Origin: Silurus meridionalis
Taxonomy: Eukaryota > Chordata > Actinopteri > Siluriformes > Siluridae
Assembly (NCBI RefSeq): GCF_014805685.1
Contig: NC_060887.1
Coordinates: 37,407,305-37,471,304 of the forward strand
Reading direction: 5' to 3'
Length of the DNA stretch: 64,000 nucleotides
In this document: piece by piece, positions 22,260 through 34,806 of the stretch
Numbering within the stretch: position 1 is the first letter of the stretch
Layout: each line of letters starts with the position of its first letter
Notes under the pieces: generated by a model
Seen by the model: only the letters and a program-made list of their open reading frames with translations
The model's database searches: none
Told to the model about the DNA's origin: nothing
Made by a program: the position numbers and the translations under genes

Positions 22260-22720
22260 CAGTGATGAACAAAGTACAGAAACCATATACTTGAGTAAAA
22301 GTAGAGCTACACTCTACTGTTTTTGCCTTCAAATGTAATTAAGTATATAAAGTACTATGATTTATTATAACTTATGTTCCTATTATCATCTTTGCTAAAT
22401 CACCTCAGTTTATGTGAAAAGACTCGAATGTGACTCTCAGCACACTGATCTATTAATAGAATCATATTAATGACTCAAACACTGATTGATTTCTATTACA
22501 GTTATCATCACAAAACCTTCTTTTCAGCAACTTGTGGCGAGTTGGAGTCTGAAATTTCTTTCATCATTTATTCCTCTCTAAATGTTCTGCTTGATGTTGA
22601 ACTGATGGTTAACTGTGTGTTGGTGATCAGTAGATACACCAAGCGCCAATCAGAACGAGATTAAAATAGAGCGTGCGCTCGACCCTGATTGGTGACTCGC
22701 TGCGTGTTTGAAGTTTTTAT
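22260..22720 (+). mobile_element. Non-autonomous hAT-like element (CAGTGATG end)
   Basis: The CAGTGATGAACAAAGTAC start and the internal CAGTTTATGTGAAAAGACT, ATTAATAGAAT and AAATGTTCTGCTTG blocks match 54,241-55,070 in the same order. No transposase frame is present. Confidence 0.65.
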
Positions 22721-23082
22721 TCATTTATAAATAAATAGGAACGACTGATTTTGCTAAATGTAGTTGAGAAAAAATGTGATATTTGACTTTGAAATGAAGT
22801 AAAGTTAAAGAAATCTCCAGAAAATGAAAATCCTTCATTAAAGTACAGATGTACACTATGTACATTCTAGTTTTATATCCATTATGATCCCAGATGTCGG
22901 AAAATGATTGATAAAGATAGAGGTGTGTGATCACTGAGTAATAAATGGGCCAGAAAGTGGTGTCAAACATAGAAATGTCCATTTTTTTATTTGAGCATTG
23001 ACTTTCTTTCTATCCTGGTTGCTCATGCTCCAACATGGAGTATCTCTTTTTCAGTCTACCTCTTTTAAATTCTGTACCATGG
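22721..23082. other. Unannotated sequence
   Basis: No feature recognised. Confidence 0.4.
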
Positions 23083-23463
23083 TGTAGATAAAGGTTTGTA
23101 AACACCTGAGCATAAGACTAGTATGTACTCTTTTTGAACTTCCTGTTCCACATTTAGTCCCCATTTGTTGTTATGATAACCTTTACTCTTCTGGGAAGAT
23201 GTTCCACTAGAGTGGAAGAACCTTTGTGAAGATCCATTCAGTCAAAATGTGTGTTAGTAAAGTCAGGTAGTGATGTAGGTGAGGTGAGGAGGCCTGGGGT
23301 GCAGTCAGCATTCACATTTATCCCAAAGGTTTTTAATAGGGTCAGAGCTCTCAAGCAGCAGATCTTCCACTCCAACCCATGTAAAGCATATCTTCATAGT
23401 GCTGTCTTTGTGCTGTATTTGTGCTGGAAAAGTCAGGTGCACTAATTCTTTAGTTTATATAGT
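23083..23463 (-). mobile_element. Tc1-derived element, copy 3
   Basis: GGAAGATGTTCCACTAGA, GAGGCCTGGGGTGCAGTCAG and CCAACCCATGTAAAGCAT match the family, and the right end is TTATATAGTGTA. The orientation is opposite to copy 1. Confidence 0.75.
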
Positions 23464-24454
23464 GTATACAAAGGTTTCCTGATGATTTCCCCTTTCCCCT
23501 ACTGTGGAGGAGAGCAGGAGAAAACCACCAGTAGTTATTTGCTTTTTGGAAGTGCTTTAATTTTGGCTTTCCTTCTTCTTTTCCTCAAAAAAGTTTTTCA
23601 GCACTCTGTGACTTCCAGTTACTGAGACAGACGGCTTTGAGTGTTTCATATCGCTGGTGTTGATGCTCAATGCTCGAATGGTGCTGAAATTTATGTTCAC
23701 AACCTTCAAAACCATTAGAAGCCAAACATCTTATCCACTACTGCCCTTACTGAGCCTCTGCTGTGTTTCAGGATGTGATGCGACGTGATGTGTTTTTGTG
23801 ATGCTTTGGATAGGTTTTTGGTGCTCCTCATGCCTCTGGGTTCTTCTGTCGCTGCGTGACAAAACAGATGGAAAAAACACAAATCCTAAAGCAGAGTGTG
23901 TGAACAGATGGTATTGTAGGAGCCAAATGTTTATTTATTCTGGATCAGTGTTGAAATGTAATTAGTATCCCTGAGTTCAGTCTCAGGATCATGTGTGGTT
24001 TGGAGCTTTATACAGAACGATGTAGCCTTTGGGATGTGAACGATACTGGAGCAGGAAGTGCTGTTTGGTTTTGAGTGAACTAAAGAAAACACTTTGAACT
24101 GAACAGTGCTGGCGAAGGTAAAACTTCACTTTATAATTCCATTTTATTGTTAAGCGAGAGGAAATGTGGAGTTTAAGAAATTGTGGACTTGGAAGTCTCA
24201 TTATCCTGCATGAGTCGGAATACGAATAATTGGGTTCTTTAGTTTTATAAATGCGTGTTTGAGGTTAGATTTCATAATAATGAGGCATTCAAATCTATAG
24301 AAAAACCATCTAACATTTTCTAATTCCTCCAACTGCTGAAATAATGTGCCATGTATTAAAGGTCATTATTATGTATATTTAATGAGATTATGTTCACATG
24401 ACTATTAGAAATGCCATCTGCTGGGATTAGAGATGTCACACTAGCACTTTTGTC
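23464..24454. other. Unannotated sequence
   Basis: Nothing recognised apart from short frames. Confidence 0.4.

Positions 24455-24520
<66 letters not shown>
24455..24520. repeat. (TA)n microsatellite
   Basis: A TA run of about 33 units. Confidence 0.95.
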
Positions 24521-24523
<3 letters not shown>

Positions 24524-24594
24524 TTGTAATACTTGATTGACCCCACAGGGATATTCACTGTTCTTCACATGTTTCAGTGATGTAAGGAAGCTGG

Positions 24595-24665
24595 GCTCAG
24601 AGAGCAGGGTCAGTCATGATACAGCACCCCTGCAGCACAGAGGGTTAAGGGCCTTGTTGGGATGG
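24595..24665 (-). mobile_element. LINE-tail family X, short copy
   Basis: CAGGGTCAGTCATGATACAG and CAGCACAGAGGGTTAAGGGC match 12,360-12,415. Confidence 0.55.
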
Positions 24666-24837
24666 TGGATGCACAGAGTGATACCGATAGCTGGGTTGGA
24701 TCGTTGGTAAAAGCAAACAGCATGTAGCATCAGTGATTTGCCTCTAGAGGACACTCTTGAAATGACAGCGGACTGGAAGCCGGAAAAACTATCTGTATGG
24801 ATTTTTGACCTCTAGATTTTACCCCCCACTGTCACCA

Positions 24838-24975
24838 CTAGGACAAACCTGTAGGCACTAATATATAAATTCATATTTTATAACTGCTTTATCTCTGTAA
24901 AGCTGCTTTGGGACAGTTTAACCATTGTTAAAAGTGTTCTACAAATTAAAATGAATTAAAATGAAATCATTCTAT
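24838..24975 (+). mobile_element. L2-type LINE 3' UTR end
   Basis: GGACAAACCTGTAGGCACTA, TGTAAAGCTGCTTTGGGACA and the AAATGAATTAAAATGAA tail match the ends at 27,770-27,898 and 36,330-36,435. Confidence 0.7.
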
Positions 24976-26100
24976 TTGAATGACATCTGATCCAATTCTA
25001 AAGCGTATAGAGATCTGATATTTCTTCAGTTCCTCACTGACTTGTGGTGTTTCATTAGTGAACAAATAATTTATTGTAACAAATCTTTGAAGTGAATGGC
25101 ATCCTCTCTTTTACTGAATGCAATCCGTGGTTTGTTTGGCCTACACCTCACACCTTAAACAAAGTGTCACTGTGGCAACTCGATCTGTACCCGAAACACA
25201 GTTTGTACAGTAACTCAGAATTTGTTTTATTCATAGGTGATATCGATGACTTCCTCTCATCGCCAACGTTTTTTTATGGATTATTTTGCTTTTTATGTAC
25301 AGCTTCAAGAAGTCCTCACAATAGGAGAAAATCCTGACTGTTCTGCATATTGATGAAGTTAATGAATAAAAAATGGAAGGAAGGAATTTATTTACTCAAT
25401 ATTTATGAATAAATAAATTGAGTGAATGAATAACTATCCGGTGTGTTTGCTGAAATGAGTAGAACAGTTAAGAAGAGTAGTTTTTATTTTTTATTTGAGT
25501 ATTACTCAAATGGGGTCTAACAAATGTAAACTATTCAATACAAATTTTGTATTTATTTAATTTTATTTTATCAATTTAATAAAGAAGTGTATTGCTGTAA
25601 TTTGATTCATTCTATTTTATTAAAAAAAAGATTCTATTTAAAACAAGCAGGCATTTCATTTAAAACTGATTTAAAAATGTAAACAGTTCACAAATGACAA
25701 CAATAAAGAAAAAGGACAAGCAATTTTTACGATTTGCATTTCTTCCCCATAATTGTACCGACATTGACTAAAAAAACCGAAGTATATACTGAACCGTGAA
25801 TTCTTTACAAATTAGGAAATCAATCTAAATGGGAAAAAAATTGGTGAACGAAACCGTCACTGGAATGAAGCGATATTACCACAGATACCTCAGATCTGTA
25901 GTTCATATCTTAGAGTTAGACCGTATTTACTGTTTGACTGTAGTTCTTCATCTAATTCTGTCATATACGTCCTGTCATTAAATGTGTAAAAGCAGTAGAT
26001 TAATCACAGGATTAGTTCAGGCATCGTGAATACTGTATTATATATTCTTGGGTTTAACCTGTTTCTGTAGACACCATCTTGATTTTTTTCTCTCTCTGTT

Positions 26101-26103
<3 letters not shown>
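24976..26103. other. Unannotated AT-rich sequence
   Basis: No repeat family or exon recognised. Confidence 0.4.

Positions 26104-26145
<42 letters not shown>
26104..26145. repeat. (CA)n microsatellite
   Basis: A CA run of about 21 units. A short GT run lies nearby at 26,219-26,238, making a loose inverted CA/GT pair. Confidence 0.95.
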
Positions 26146-26150
<5 letters not shown>

Positions 26151-26238
26151 CAGCCCGTAATGCGAGAGATAAATTGTGTAATAAAAACATTAGGGTTCTG
26201 GCAGGGCTTGTGTTTTGTGCGTGTGTGTGTGTGTGTGT

Positions 26239-27377
26239 TCTGTAGTATAACAGCAAAAACGCAGGAGAGTACAGAGACAAACGAGCAGCAGCTGCACCTC
26301 ATTCTGCCGTGTTTACCCATTAAAACTAGAATTAGACGTCTAAACCACTGATACACGACAATAATCAGTCAAAGGAAATGAGATTTGTGAACTGTAATGA
26401 TATTAGATCTGATTTAAGAGCAATCACGATATCCAAGTGCATCACATCATGATGCAGTAATACAGTGGCTGATCTTACTATCCTGTATTGATTCACTAGG
26501 GCTGGAGTCGAGTCCAGGATCAGGACTAACCCGAGGTGACGATCTAACGATCGAGTTAAAACCCAGTCTCAATGGAACGGAAGTCAAGCAGTGTTTCCTT
26601 CAGTACATTGCACAAGTGATTAGACTTTTCTCTGAGAGGAATTAATTCTAGGACAGAATCTAATCTTTAATCTGTAATCAGAATCCAGAGTAAAATATTC
26701 TGAATAAACCTGCACGCTGTAGCTTTTGGCCTTGAGATTCAGCAATCTTTGATGTTGAAAGTAATAATATAATAATTCATTTTTTTTCTCTTTATAATCA
26801 CATAAAAAATGTTTCTGAGTTGTTCAAACCATTTGAAATCCTTCCTCCTCACATTTCTTACATAAATGGTGTGTTATGAGTTTCCTCTGTGGCCCGAGCA
26901 GCTCCATCAGCGAGCTACACTGTGCACCAGGTAAAGAGATTTAGAAAAGTAGAACCACTGCGAGGTCACAGGAAGTGAAAGAAAGCTGGAGGAGAAGTGG
27001 AAAATTTGATACGCTGTTACTCCCAGTGTAATTTGAGTAGGTACAGATTGTAGAAAGGCGTAATGAGATTTCATTTGCAGCTCGTTCATGATGTTATGCG
27101 TGTGTACACGGTGTATCAGTAGAGAGAGAACTTCATATTTCTGTTTCGGTTCTCTGAATCTTCTTCAGAAAAAGTGGAGATTAGTCATTTTATTTTCACT
27201 GTGGCACTTGGGTTTCTGTATTTATTCTGGATTTATGCTATTATCATTTTTCTCATGATCGTTTTGTACAACCTGGTTTTCCTACTGGGTAATTACAAGC
27301 TCACAACTCTTTATACAAGTCTCCATGAAGCTAAAGGTGTTCAGTCTTTTAGCAGAAAATCTGTCTCAATAAAGTCT
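26239..27377. other. Unannotated sequence
   Basis: Frames of 60-80 codons on both strands have no recognised similarity. No repeat recognised. Confidence 0.4.
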
Positions 27378-28107
27378 TATTCCACATTTAGTCCCCACTT
27401 GCTATTCTTATAAGATCCACACTTTTGGGAAGATGTTCCACTAGATTTTGGAGTGTGCTTGTGGAGATTCCTTCAGCTATAAGGGTGTTAGTAAAGTCAG
27501 GTACTGATGTAGTTGAGATGAGGAAGCCTGGGGTGCAGTCAGCGTTCACATAAATCATGTTTATTAGGGTTGAGGTCAGAGCTCTATAGCAGGAGATGTT
27601 CCCCTTCAACACAATTAAAGCATATCTTCTACTAAATAGACATTCGGTGCCACATAGATGGGGATATGCTCCATTTTGAGTCTGGTTCCTCTCAGGGTTT
27701 CTTCCTCATATCATCTCAGGAAGTTTTTCATGCCACAGTCACCACCGACTCACATATAAGGGACAAACCTACACTTGTAATCAACAAACTTTTAGGCACT
27801 AAACTTGTACAATATTTTGTACTACTTTAGAAGCTCTTTATCTCCGTAAAGCTGCTTTGAAACATGTCCGTTATTAAACGCGATCTACAAATGAAACTGA
27901 ATTGTATCTTCATGGACCTGGCTTTGTGCACAGGAGCATTGTCATGCTGGAACAGGTTTGGGACTCCTAGTTCAAGCGAAGGGAAAATTTCACACATCCA
28001 AAGACATCATATACAATTGTTTGCCTTCAGCTTCGTGGTGACAGTTTGGTGAAAACCCACATATGGCTAGAAATGCCAGGTGTCCCAATACTTTTGTTGA
28101 TGAAGTG
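27378..28107 (-). mobile_element. Tc1-derived element, copy 4, split by an L2 tail
   Basis: GGAAGATGTTCCACTAGATT through AAGCATATCTTC, then after the insertion TATCTTCATGGACCTGGC through CCAGGTGTCCCAATACTTTT. The two halves join perfectly once the L2 tail at about 27,641-27,898 is removed, with TATCTTC present at both edges. Confidence 0.8.
27641..27898 (+). mobile_element. L2-type LINE 3' UTR inserted into Tc1-derived copy 4
   Basis: GAGTCTGGTTCCTCTCAGGG through TGTAAAGCTGCTTTGAAAC and ATGAAACTGAATTG is the L2 3' UTR. TATCTTC at both edges is the probable target duplication. Confidence 0.78.
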
Positions 28108-28536
28108 TCGATTCTTTTGTGCATTTCTCGCTCTGAATAGATAGATATCTGGCTTTTATAGATTTGGTTTGATCTGGTTTTAATGGATCCATTAGTGCAG
28201 AAAAGTGCCTAGAAGCTTCATCTTTCACTACTGTGATTTACTAACATCATCTTCAACTTATTATTAGAAACATTCATTTGAGTTTCTCTGGAGATTCATG
28301 TATGTACAGTATCACTGTTCAAATCATATCTGCTTTTTAAGGCCCCCAAATAAGTTAATTAATTTATTTTGTATTTTTTTCTGGATTTGTCGTGAGACAG
28401 TTTTTGAGATTGTATTTTTTGACTGTATTTTACTGTATGTAAATGTTTTTTTCTGTGTTTTATATAACCGCTTACGACGTGCTGTCACCACATCCTGAGC
28501 TGACGTAATGCTTCCAGATCTTTATTTTTTAATTAC
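28108..28536. other. Unannotated sequence
   Basis: No feature recognised. Confidence 0.4.
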
Positions 28537-29010
28537 ACACTATATGGACTAAAAAGTATTGGGACACCTTTCTTTTCAAGTCATATGTGGTTCTTCCCCA
28601 AACGGTTACCACAACGTCGGAGACACACTATTGTAAAGGATGTCTTTGGATGACCTTCACTTTAACTACAAGACCCAAACCTCTTCCAGCATGACAATAC
28701 CCCTGTGCACCATGCCAGCTAAAAGAGATATGTTTTTTACATTAGATTGAGTCCAAGATCTCCTGCTAAGGAGCTCCAACCCTATTAAACCCCTTTGGGA
28801 TAAATGTAAACGCTGACTGCACAACAGGCCTCCTCATCTCACTTACACCACTGATAGCTGATGAACACAAATCTCCACAAAATTTAGTGGAGCATCTTCC
28901 CAGAAGAGTGGAGCTTATTATAACAGGAAATTAGGGTTAATGTGGAATAGGATGTTCAAAAATTACATGCTTCTTATGCTCAGGTGTCCACAAACTTTTA
29001 TCCATATAGT
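28537..29010 (+). mobile_element. Tc1-derived element, copy 5 (best ends)
   Basis: The left end is ACACTATATGGACTAAAAAG / TATTGGGACACC and the right end is GGTGTCCACAAACTTTTATC / CATATAGT. Inside, TTCCAGCATGACAATACCCC and CCCTATTAAACCCCTTTGGG correspond to Tc1 blocks around the second Asp and the PIENLW Glu (here Lys at the Glu position). This shows the family is a decayed, internally deleted Tc1. Confidence 0.82.
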
Positions 29011-29631
29011 AAATTTCAGAAATGCTGTTTTTGCAAACTGCAAAAAATGACAAAACTAGCGTTGTAAACAATAGCATACTACCAATGATAAAAGAAAAAC
29101 GAACAAAAGAAATGTAAAAATATGGTAACGATAGATCGAAATACCTAAGACAATGGTGAAAAATTACCAAACTGAGCAGCAAAACTGCCAAAGAAACTCC
29201 TCCTTGGGTTGGTAACAAAGATTAGTGCCATATTTTGCCTCCAAAAGACTCCCACAGTCTCATTTTTATGTGTTTTGTCACTTGGGGTAAATTTATCCTT
29301 TCCATTTATCTAAATCAGGGGATTACAGTTAACTTCAGCCCTCACGAACATCAACTTTGAACTCCCACTAGTGTTTAAATACTTGTTCTTGATTATTCAA
29401 GAGTGGCTAATGAATGATCACTGTTAGCATGTGCTGCTAATGCTAGTACCTACCCAGAAGCACACAAGGGCTCCTGATGGCAGACTACCTCACCTTACTG
29501 AGTGACGCTTCAACACTGAGAGACTGAAGGGTACAAATGGACGAGACAAAAACATCCTCATGCTGTATTAGTGTAAATCTAGTCTGAATTCTGGTTGTTC
29601 TAAAGGTTATAGATTAGTCTGTCTATCAACT
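29011..29631. other. Unannotated sequence
   Basis: No feature recognised. Confidence 0.4.
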
Positions 29632-29676
29632 CATCCATCCATCCATCCATCCATCCATCCATCCATCCATCCATCC

Positions 29677-29745
<69 letters not shown>

Positions 29746-29766
29746 ATCTATCTAATCTATCTATCA
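29632..29766. repeat. Compound (CATC)n(TATC)n tetranucleotide repeat
   Basis: About 12 CATC units lead into about 20 TATC units with late AATC interruptions. Confidence 0.95.
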
Positions 29767-29948
29767 GTTTGTGTTTATATATTTATTTACACTGATGAAA
29801 GGAGTCTCCAGTGTCAGAGTTGTATCAGTAAAGTTGGAACTTTCAGGCAGCTCCAGAACGAAGGAGTTTCTGCGCTGTTCCATCAGCATGTAACAGGAAA
29901 CGATGTAGAACAGAGTCGTGTGTTTTACTAAGTGCTTGTTAAGAGCTT

Positions 29949-29950
<2 letters not shown>

Positions 29951-29995
<45 letters not shown>

Positions 29996-29999
29996 GTGC
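29951..29999. repeat. (GT)n microsatellite
   Basis: A GT run of about 24 units with one CG interruption near its end. Confidence 0.95.
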
Positions 30000-30055
30000 A
30001 TGAGAGAGATCTCAGTGAGTTCAGTCTGTCTCTTCATTTCTTCTCCAACTTCAAC

Positions 30056-30154
30056 ATGATTTTCGAGCACTCCTCCACAACCTCTGTGCCTCTCCCCCAG
30101 CGGGTACGGCGGCCCCAGAACCCCCCGAAACAAACCCTCAGGAGGATCTTCATG
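30056..30154 (+). CDS. Candidate short 5' coding exon ending at GTAAGT
   Basis: An ATG with A at -3 opens a 33-codon frame (MIFEHSSTTSVPLPQRV start, LRRIFM end) that stops exactly at a strong donor, GTAAGT at 30,155, in phase 0. The segment is locally GC-rich and basic (RVRRPQNPPKQ). Alternatively, the pyrimidine-rich TGCCTCTCCCCCAG ending at 30,100 is an acceptor and the exon is only 30,101-30,154. I do not recognise the protein. Its strand and phase match the DPP-like exon at 3,122, so it could be another alternative first exon of that gene. A chance open frame is quite possible. Confidence 0.3.
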
Positions 30155-30711
30155 GTAAGTGCGCAGGAGCTTCGAGATCCGCGTGTGTTCAGATGTCATG
30201 TTGAACAGATTTTCATTAAGGTGCAGTTGTATTGATACACGGCAGCAAATGCAGCTGTTTAGTCGCTGCAGCTGTCATGTATTACAGCTGTTTAAGCTCC
30301 AGCTCAGGGCTGGTATTGATTTTGGCGTGTGTTTAGTGCTCAGGAGCGTCGAGGGAAGTTGGTTTGGGTTTAGTGGAAATGTTCGGTGTTGTTCGGATGT
30401 TGTTTGGTTGGTATGAGGAAGCTCTTTTAGTTATTATATACGTGGCAGAATTTTAAAAATGAAACATGAAAGGATGAAAGTGTTTTGCATGCACCAAAAC
30501 TGTGCTATTAAATATCCAGTATTGTTGAGGTGGACAATATTACATGTTTTTGATCATTTTGGATTGTTACCAGGTTTTACAGTTTTTCTCAGTTACTTTG
30601 GAGCGTTTCTCAGTTCAGAAATGAAATTCTCTAAATTACTTGTTTAACCTCCACATCGTTTAGTCACATCATAAAAGCATTTGTCATCATCTGTCATCTA
30701 AAATTTCAATT
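30155..30711. other. Unannotated sequence
   Basis: No feature recognised. Confidence 0.4.
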
Positions 30712-30820
30712 AAAATTTTTGATCTTTTTTTATAAATGTGTTTTGTGAATTGATGAATTGTGCAGATCAATCTTGAATGTCACTAATAAAGGAGAGCGTA
30801 AAGCTGTATGTAGGTTAAGA
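30712..30820. repeat. Left copy of ~108-bp direct repeat flanking the nested LINE
   Basis: This stretch (TTTTTTTATAAATGTGTTTT through TAGGTTAAGA) recurs at 34,807-34,915 with about six differences. The LINE tail begins immediately after it. Confidence 0.88.
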
Positions 30821-31653
30821 CATTTACATTTACATTTACATTTGCGGCGTTTAGCAGACGCTTTTATCCAGAGCGATTTACAAAAGTGCTTTGAGTCTCT
30901 AGTAATGAATAAATCTACACTGGTACGCCAGATTACAAACTTAATATAAATATAACCCTAGAATTCTACAAACTTGGAAAGTGCTAATTTAAGTGTTTAA
31001 GGAAAAGGCAGGTCTTTAGTTGTCGCCTGAAGATAATCAGGGACTCTGCTGTACGTACATCTAGGGGAAGTTCATTCCACCACCTTGGTGCCAGAACAGA
31101 GACGAGCCTTGAAGTGTACTTACCTCTCATTCTGAGAGAAGGTGGTACCAGTCGAGCAGTGCTGGAGGATCTCAGACAGCGTGGTGCAGTGCGAGATGTG
31201 ATGAGGTCACTGAGGAAAGAGGGCGCTGGTCCATTTTTGGCCTTGTAGGCAAACATCAGTGTTTTAAATCTGATACGTGCAGCTACTGGAAGCCAGTGAA
31301 GGGCGCAGCAGTGGGGTGGTGTGGGAGAACTTGGGCAGATTGAACACAAGTCGTGCAGCTGCGTTTTGGATAATTTGCAGTGGACGAATAGCGTTCAGGG
31401 GAAGACCTGCCAGCAGAGAGCTGCAGTAGTCGAGTCTTGAAATCACAAGAGACTGAATAAGCACCTGGGCAGTCTGTGTGGACAGAAATGGTCGAATCCT
31501 TCGGATGTTGTAGAAAAGAAATCTACAAGAACGAGCCACGTTAGCAATATCTGGGAAGAAGGACAGTTCATTGTTCATAGTTACCCCGAGGTTATGAGCA
31601 GTGGCTGAAGGGCAGAGCAGAGAGTCATGAAGTGTTATTTGGAGATCTTGACA
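30821..31653 (-). pseudogene. L2/CR1-type LINE A, RT C-terminal part and tail
   Basis: Minus-strand frames read VLIQSLVISRLDYCSSLLAG, the NAAARLVFNLPKFSHTTPL block, the CCALHWLPVAARIRFKTLMF block and LAPRWWNELPLDVRTAESL, the conserved C-terminal part of L2/CR1 ORF2. One frame change occurs near 31,300. The 3' end is a (TGTAAA)n-type tail at 30,821-30,842. The 5' continuation is found at 34,623-34,806, beyond a second LINE inserted into it. A short plus-strand relative lies at 44,195-44,490. Confidence 0.85.
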
Positions 31654-32125
31654 TTCAATTCAATTCAATTCATTTTTATTTGTATAGCGCTTTTAACAAT
31701 GAACATTGTCTCAAAGCAGCTTTACACAGATAATGTGGTGATTAAACATAAATATGTTCTTTGTAAGTATGTTTGTCCCTGATGAGCAACTGTGGCAAGG
31801 AAAAACTCCCCGAGATGGCATAAGGAAGAAACCTTGAGAGGAACCAGACTCAAGAGGGAACCCATCCTCATCTGGGTTGCACCAAATGTCCATTTGAAGC
31901 AGATATACAATGTTGTGGGGTACAGTGATGATGATCAGAAGCAAACTGCACTCCCGAGTCAGTGCAGCAGACCGCCGACACCAACTACAGTCCAATCCGT
32001 CCTCAAAGCACCCGTTCTACTCCGGAATTAAGAGACCGTCCCGAGCTGCACAGAAGTGTGAAGATCCAAGGAGGAGAGGGCAGGAACACTGGTCACTGGA
32101 GCCTCAGGAGCATGTTTAACTCGAC

Positions 32126-32179
<54 letters not shown>

Positions 32180-34622
32180 GACGGAAGAGAAGGATATGGA
32201 TTATTAAGTGTAACTATTGGTGTACGAAAGTTAATGTCACTGTGCAGTTTGGACTCCGGCAAGACTCGCTATGGCAGCATAACTAAAAGGGAGAACCAGA
32301 AGGTAACACAGACATGAGGGATCTCTGGGATAAGAGACGACCCACCACACCACCGTCAACAAACCTGAGTGAACGTGTGAATGTGAGGGGCGACAGCATA
32401 CAAATATACCAGTTCACCAAACACTCTATATCCATGTTCCCTCCAGATCTGTGCCTTTACCTAAGAGAAATCTACTGATAAAAGGCTTGACTAAATAAAT
32501 ACGTTTTCAACCTCGACTTGAACACTGAGACTGTGTCTGAGTCCCGAACACTGATTGGAAGGCTGTTCCATAACTGTGGGGCTTTATAAGAGAAAGATCT
32601 GCCCCCTGCTGTAGTCTTCATTATTTGAGGAACCAACAGATAGCCAGCACCTTTTGATCTAAGTAGGCGTGGAGGATCATACTGGTACAGAAGTTCACTC
32701 AGATACTGCGGTGCGAGACCATTGAGTGCTTTATACGTCAGTAGTAATATTTTATAGTCAATGCGAGATTTGATTGGGAGCCAGTGTAGACTGATTAAAA
32801 CAGGGGTGATGTGGTCATATTTCCTAGATCTAGTGAGGACCCTTGCTGCTGCATTCTGGACTAACTGAAGCTTATTGATGCACTTACTCGCACACCCAGA
32901 CAGTAAAGCGTTACAGTAGTCTAATCTAGAAGTAACAAAAGCATGAACCAGTTTTCTGCATCCTGTAACGACATCATATTTCTAATCTTAGCAATATTTC
33001 TAAGGTGAAAGAAGGCGATTCTGGTGATATTATTCACGTGAGACTCAAAGGAAAGACTCGGGTCAATAATCACACCAAGGTCTTTGACAGCCGTACATGC
33101 TGAAACAGAAACACCATCCAGAGATGCTACGTAATCGGAAAGTTTACTTCTAGCTGCATGTGGTCCTAGTAAAAGTACTTCCGTCTTATCTGAGTTGAGC
33201 AGAAGAAAGTTATTAAGCATCCACTGTCTAATGTCCTTTACACACTTCTCAACATTGTTAAGCTGATCTCTCTCATCTGGCTTTGCTGAAATATACAGCT
33301 GTGTGTCATCAGCATAGCAATGGAAGCGAATCCCATGTTTATGAATAATTTCACCAAGAGGCAGCATATATAAAGAGAAAAGCAGTGGGCCTAAGACAGA
33401 TCCTTGAGGAACACCAAACTTTACCTCATAGAGCGTGGAGAACTCACCATTTACATCCACAAACTGATAGCGATCAGTCAAATAAGACCTGAGCCAAGAG
33501 AGAGCTGTTCCTTTATTCCTACAACATTCTCAAGTCTAGCAAGCAGTATAGTGTGATCAATGGTGTCAAAAGCTGCACTAAGGTCGAGCAAAACAAGTAA
33601 GGAGACAAAACCCTGATCAGAGGCCAATAACAGGTCATTTACCACCTTAACTAGCGCCGTCTCTGTGCTATGATGAGGCCGAAATCCTGACTGATACATT
33701 TCAAAATGTTATTCATAAGCAGATGTGAGCATAACTGCTGTGCTACAACCTTTTCTAAAATTTTGGATATAAAGGGGAGATTTGATATCGGTCTGTAGTT
33801 GGACAACTGACATGGGTCAAGGTCAGGTTTCTTAATAAGGGGGTGGATAACTGCCAGTTTGAAGGATTTCGGTACATAACCAGTGCTAATGGAAGAGTTA
33901 ATTATTTTTAAAACAGGTTTGATTACCTCTGGAGCTATCTGTTTAAAGAAACTAGTAGGCAAGGGATCGAGAATACAGGTTGATGATTTTGATGAGGAGA
34001 TTAATGAAATTAAGTCACTCTCATGAATAGTAGTGAAGCTTTGTAATTGATTGTCTGCTATAATGACACTGCTGTCTACAGGGTTACTTGTAAAATAATT
34101 TGGATTTATATTAACCGCCTGGATTTCTTGCCTGATGTTTTCAATTTTATTATTAAAAAAGTTCATGAAATCATTACTACCTATTGATGGTGTGCATGTT
34201 AGCGCAGTGCTTTTATTCCTGTTAATTTTGCTACCGTGCTGAATAAAAATCTAGGATTATGCTTGTTATTTTCTATGAGGGTGGAGAAATATGCTGATCT
34301 GGCAGCACTAAGAGATTTTCTATAATTTAGGAGGCTCTCCTTCCATGCTATTTGAAATACTGTTAATTTTGTTTGACGCCATTTACGCTTTAGTTTTCGA
34401 GTGGTCTGTTTTAAGGTGTGCGTATGATCATTATACCACTGTGCTAATTTTTTCTCCCTGATCATTTTGGTCTTAAGGGGAGCTACATCATCTAGAGTGT
34501 AACGTAACGTTGTTTCTAGATGTTCAGTGGCCCAGTCGAGCTCTGCGGGGTCTGACGGAGATCTATCTAATATCGTAATATCGGGAAGATAATTAATAAA
34601 ACGCGCTGCTGTAGCTGACATG
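31654..34622 (-). pseudogene. L2-type LINE B with reverse transcriptase, nested in LINE A
   Basis: This is the longest LINE copy here (about 3 kb). The tail is a TTGAA tandem at 31,654-31,672, followed by a long 3' UTR with a GA run at 32,129-32,177. Upstream on the minus strand are RT blocks in order: KPVLKIINSSISTGYVPKSF and DPCQLSNYRPISNLPFISK, then [28 protein letters not shown] (first Asp), [20 protein letters not shown], and [12 protein letters not shown] (catalytic YADD). A partial upstream linker lies at 34,199-34,621, and no endonuclease remains. A few frameshifts separate otherwise long frames, so the copy is fairly young but dead. Confidence 0.9.
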
Positions 34623-34806
34623 GAGATGAATCGCCTGGGATGACCAGCAGTTCTGTTTTGCTGGGTTAAGTTTTAGTTGGTGAGCACTCATCCATGAAGA
34701 TATGTCTGTCAAGCATTTGCTTCCAGGTAGGAAGCAAACCATTCCCATGCTGTTCCGCGGATACCAAGGCTCTTGAGGGTTGACAAAAGTGTCTTGTGGT
34801 TGACAT
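34623..34806 (-). mobile_element. LINE A, 5' segment beyond the LINE B insertion
   Basis: Sequence such as GGTAGGAAGCAAACCATTCC and ATACCAAGGCTCTTGAGGGT belongs to the RT part of the LINE A family in antisense. The 5' truncation is at about 34,806, where the right flanking repeat begins. Confidence 0.65.
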
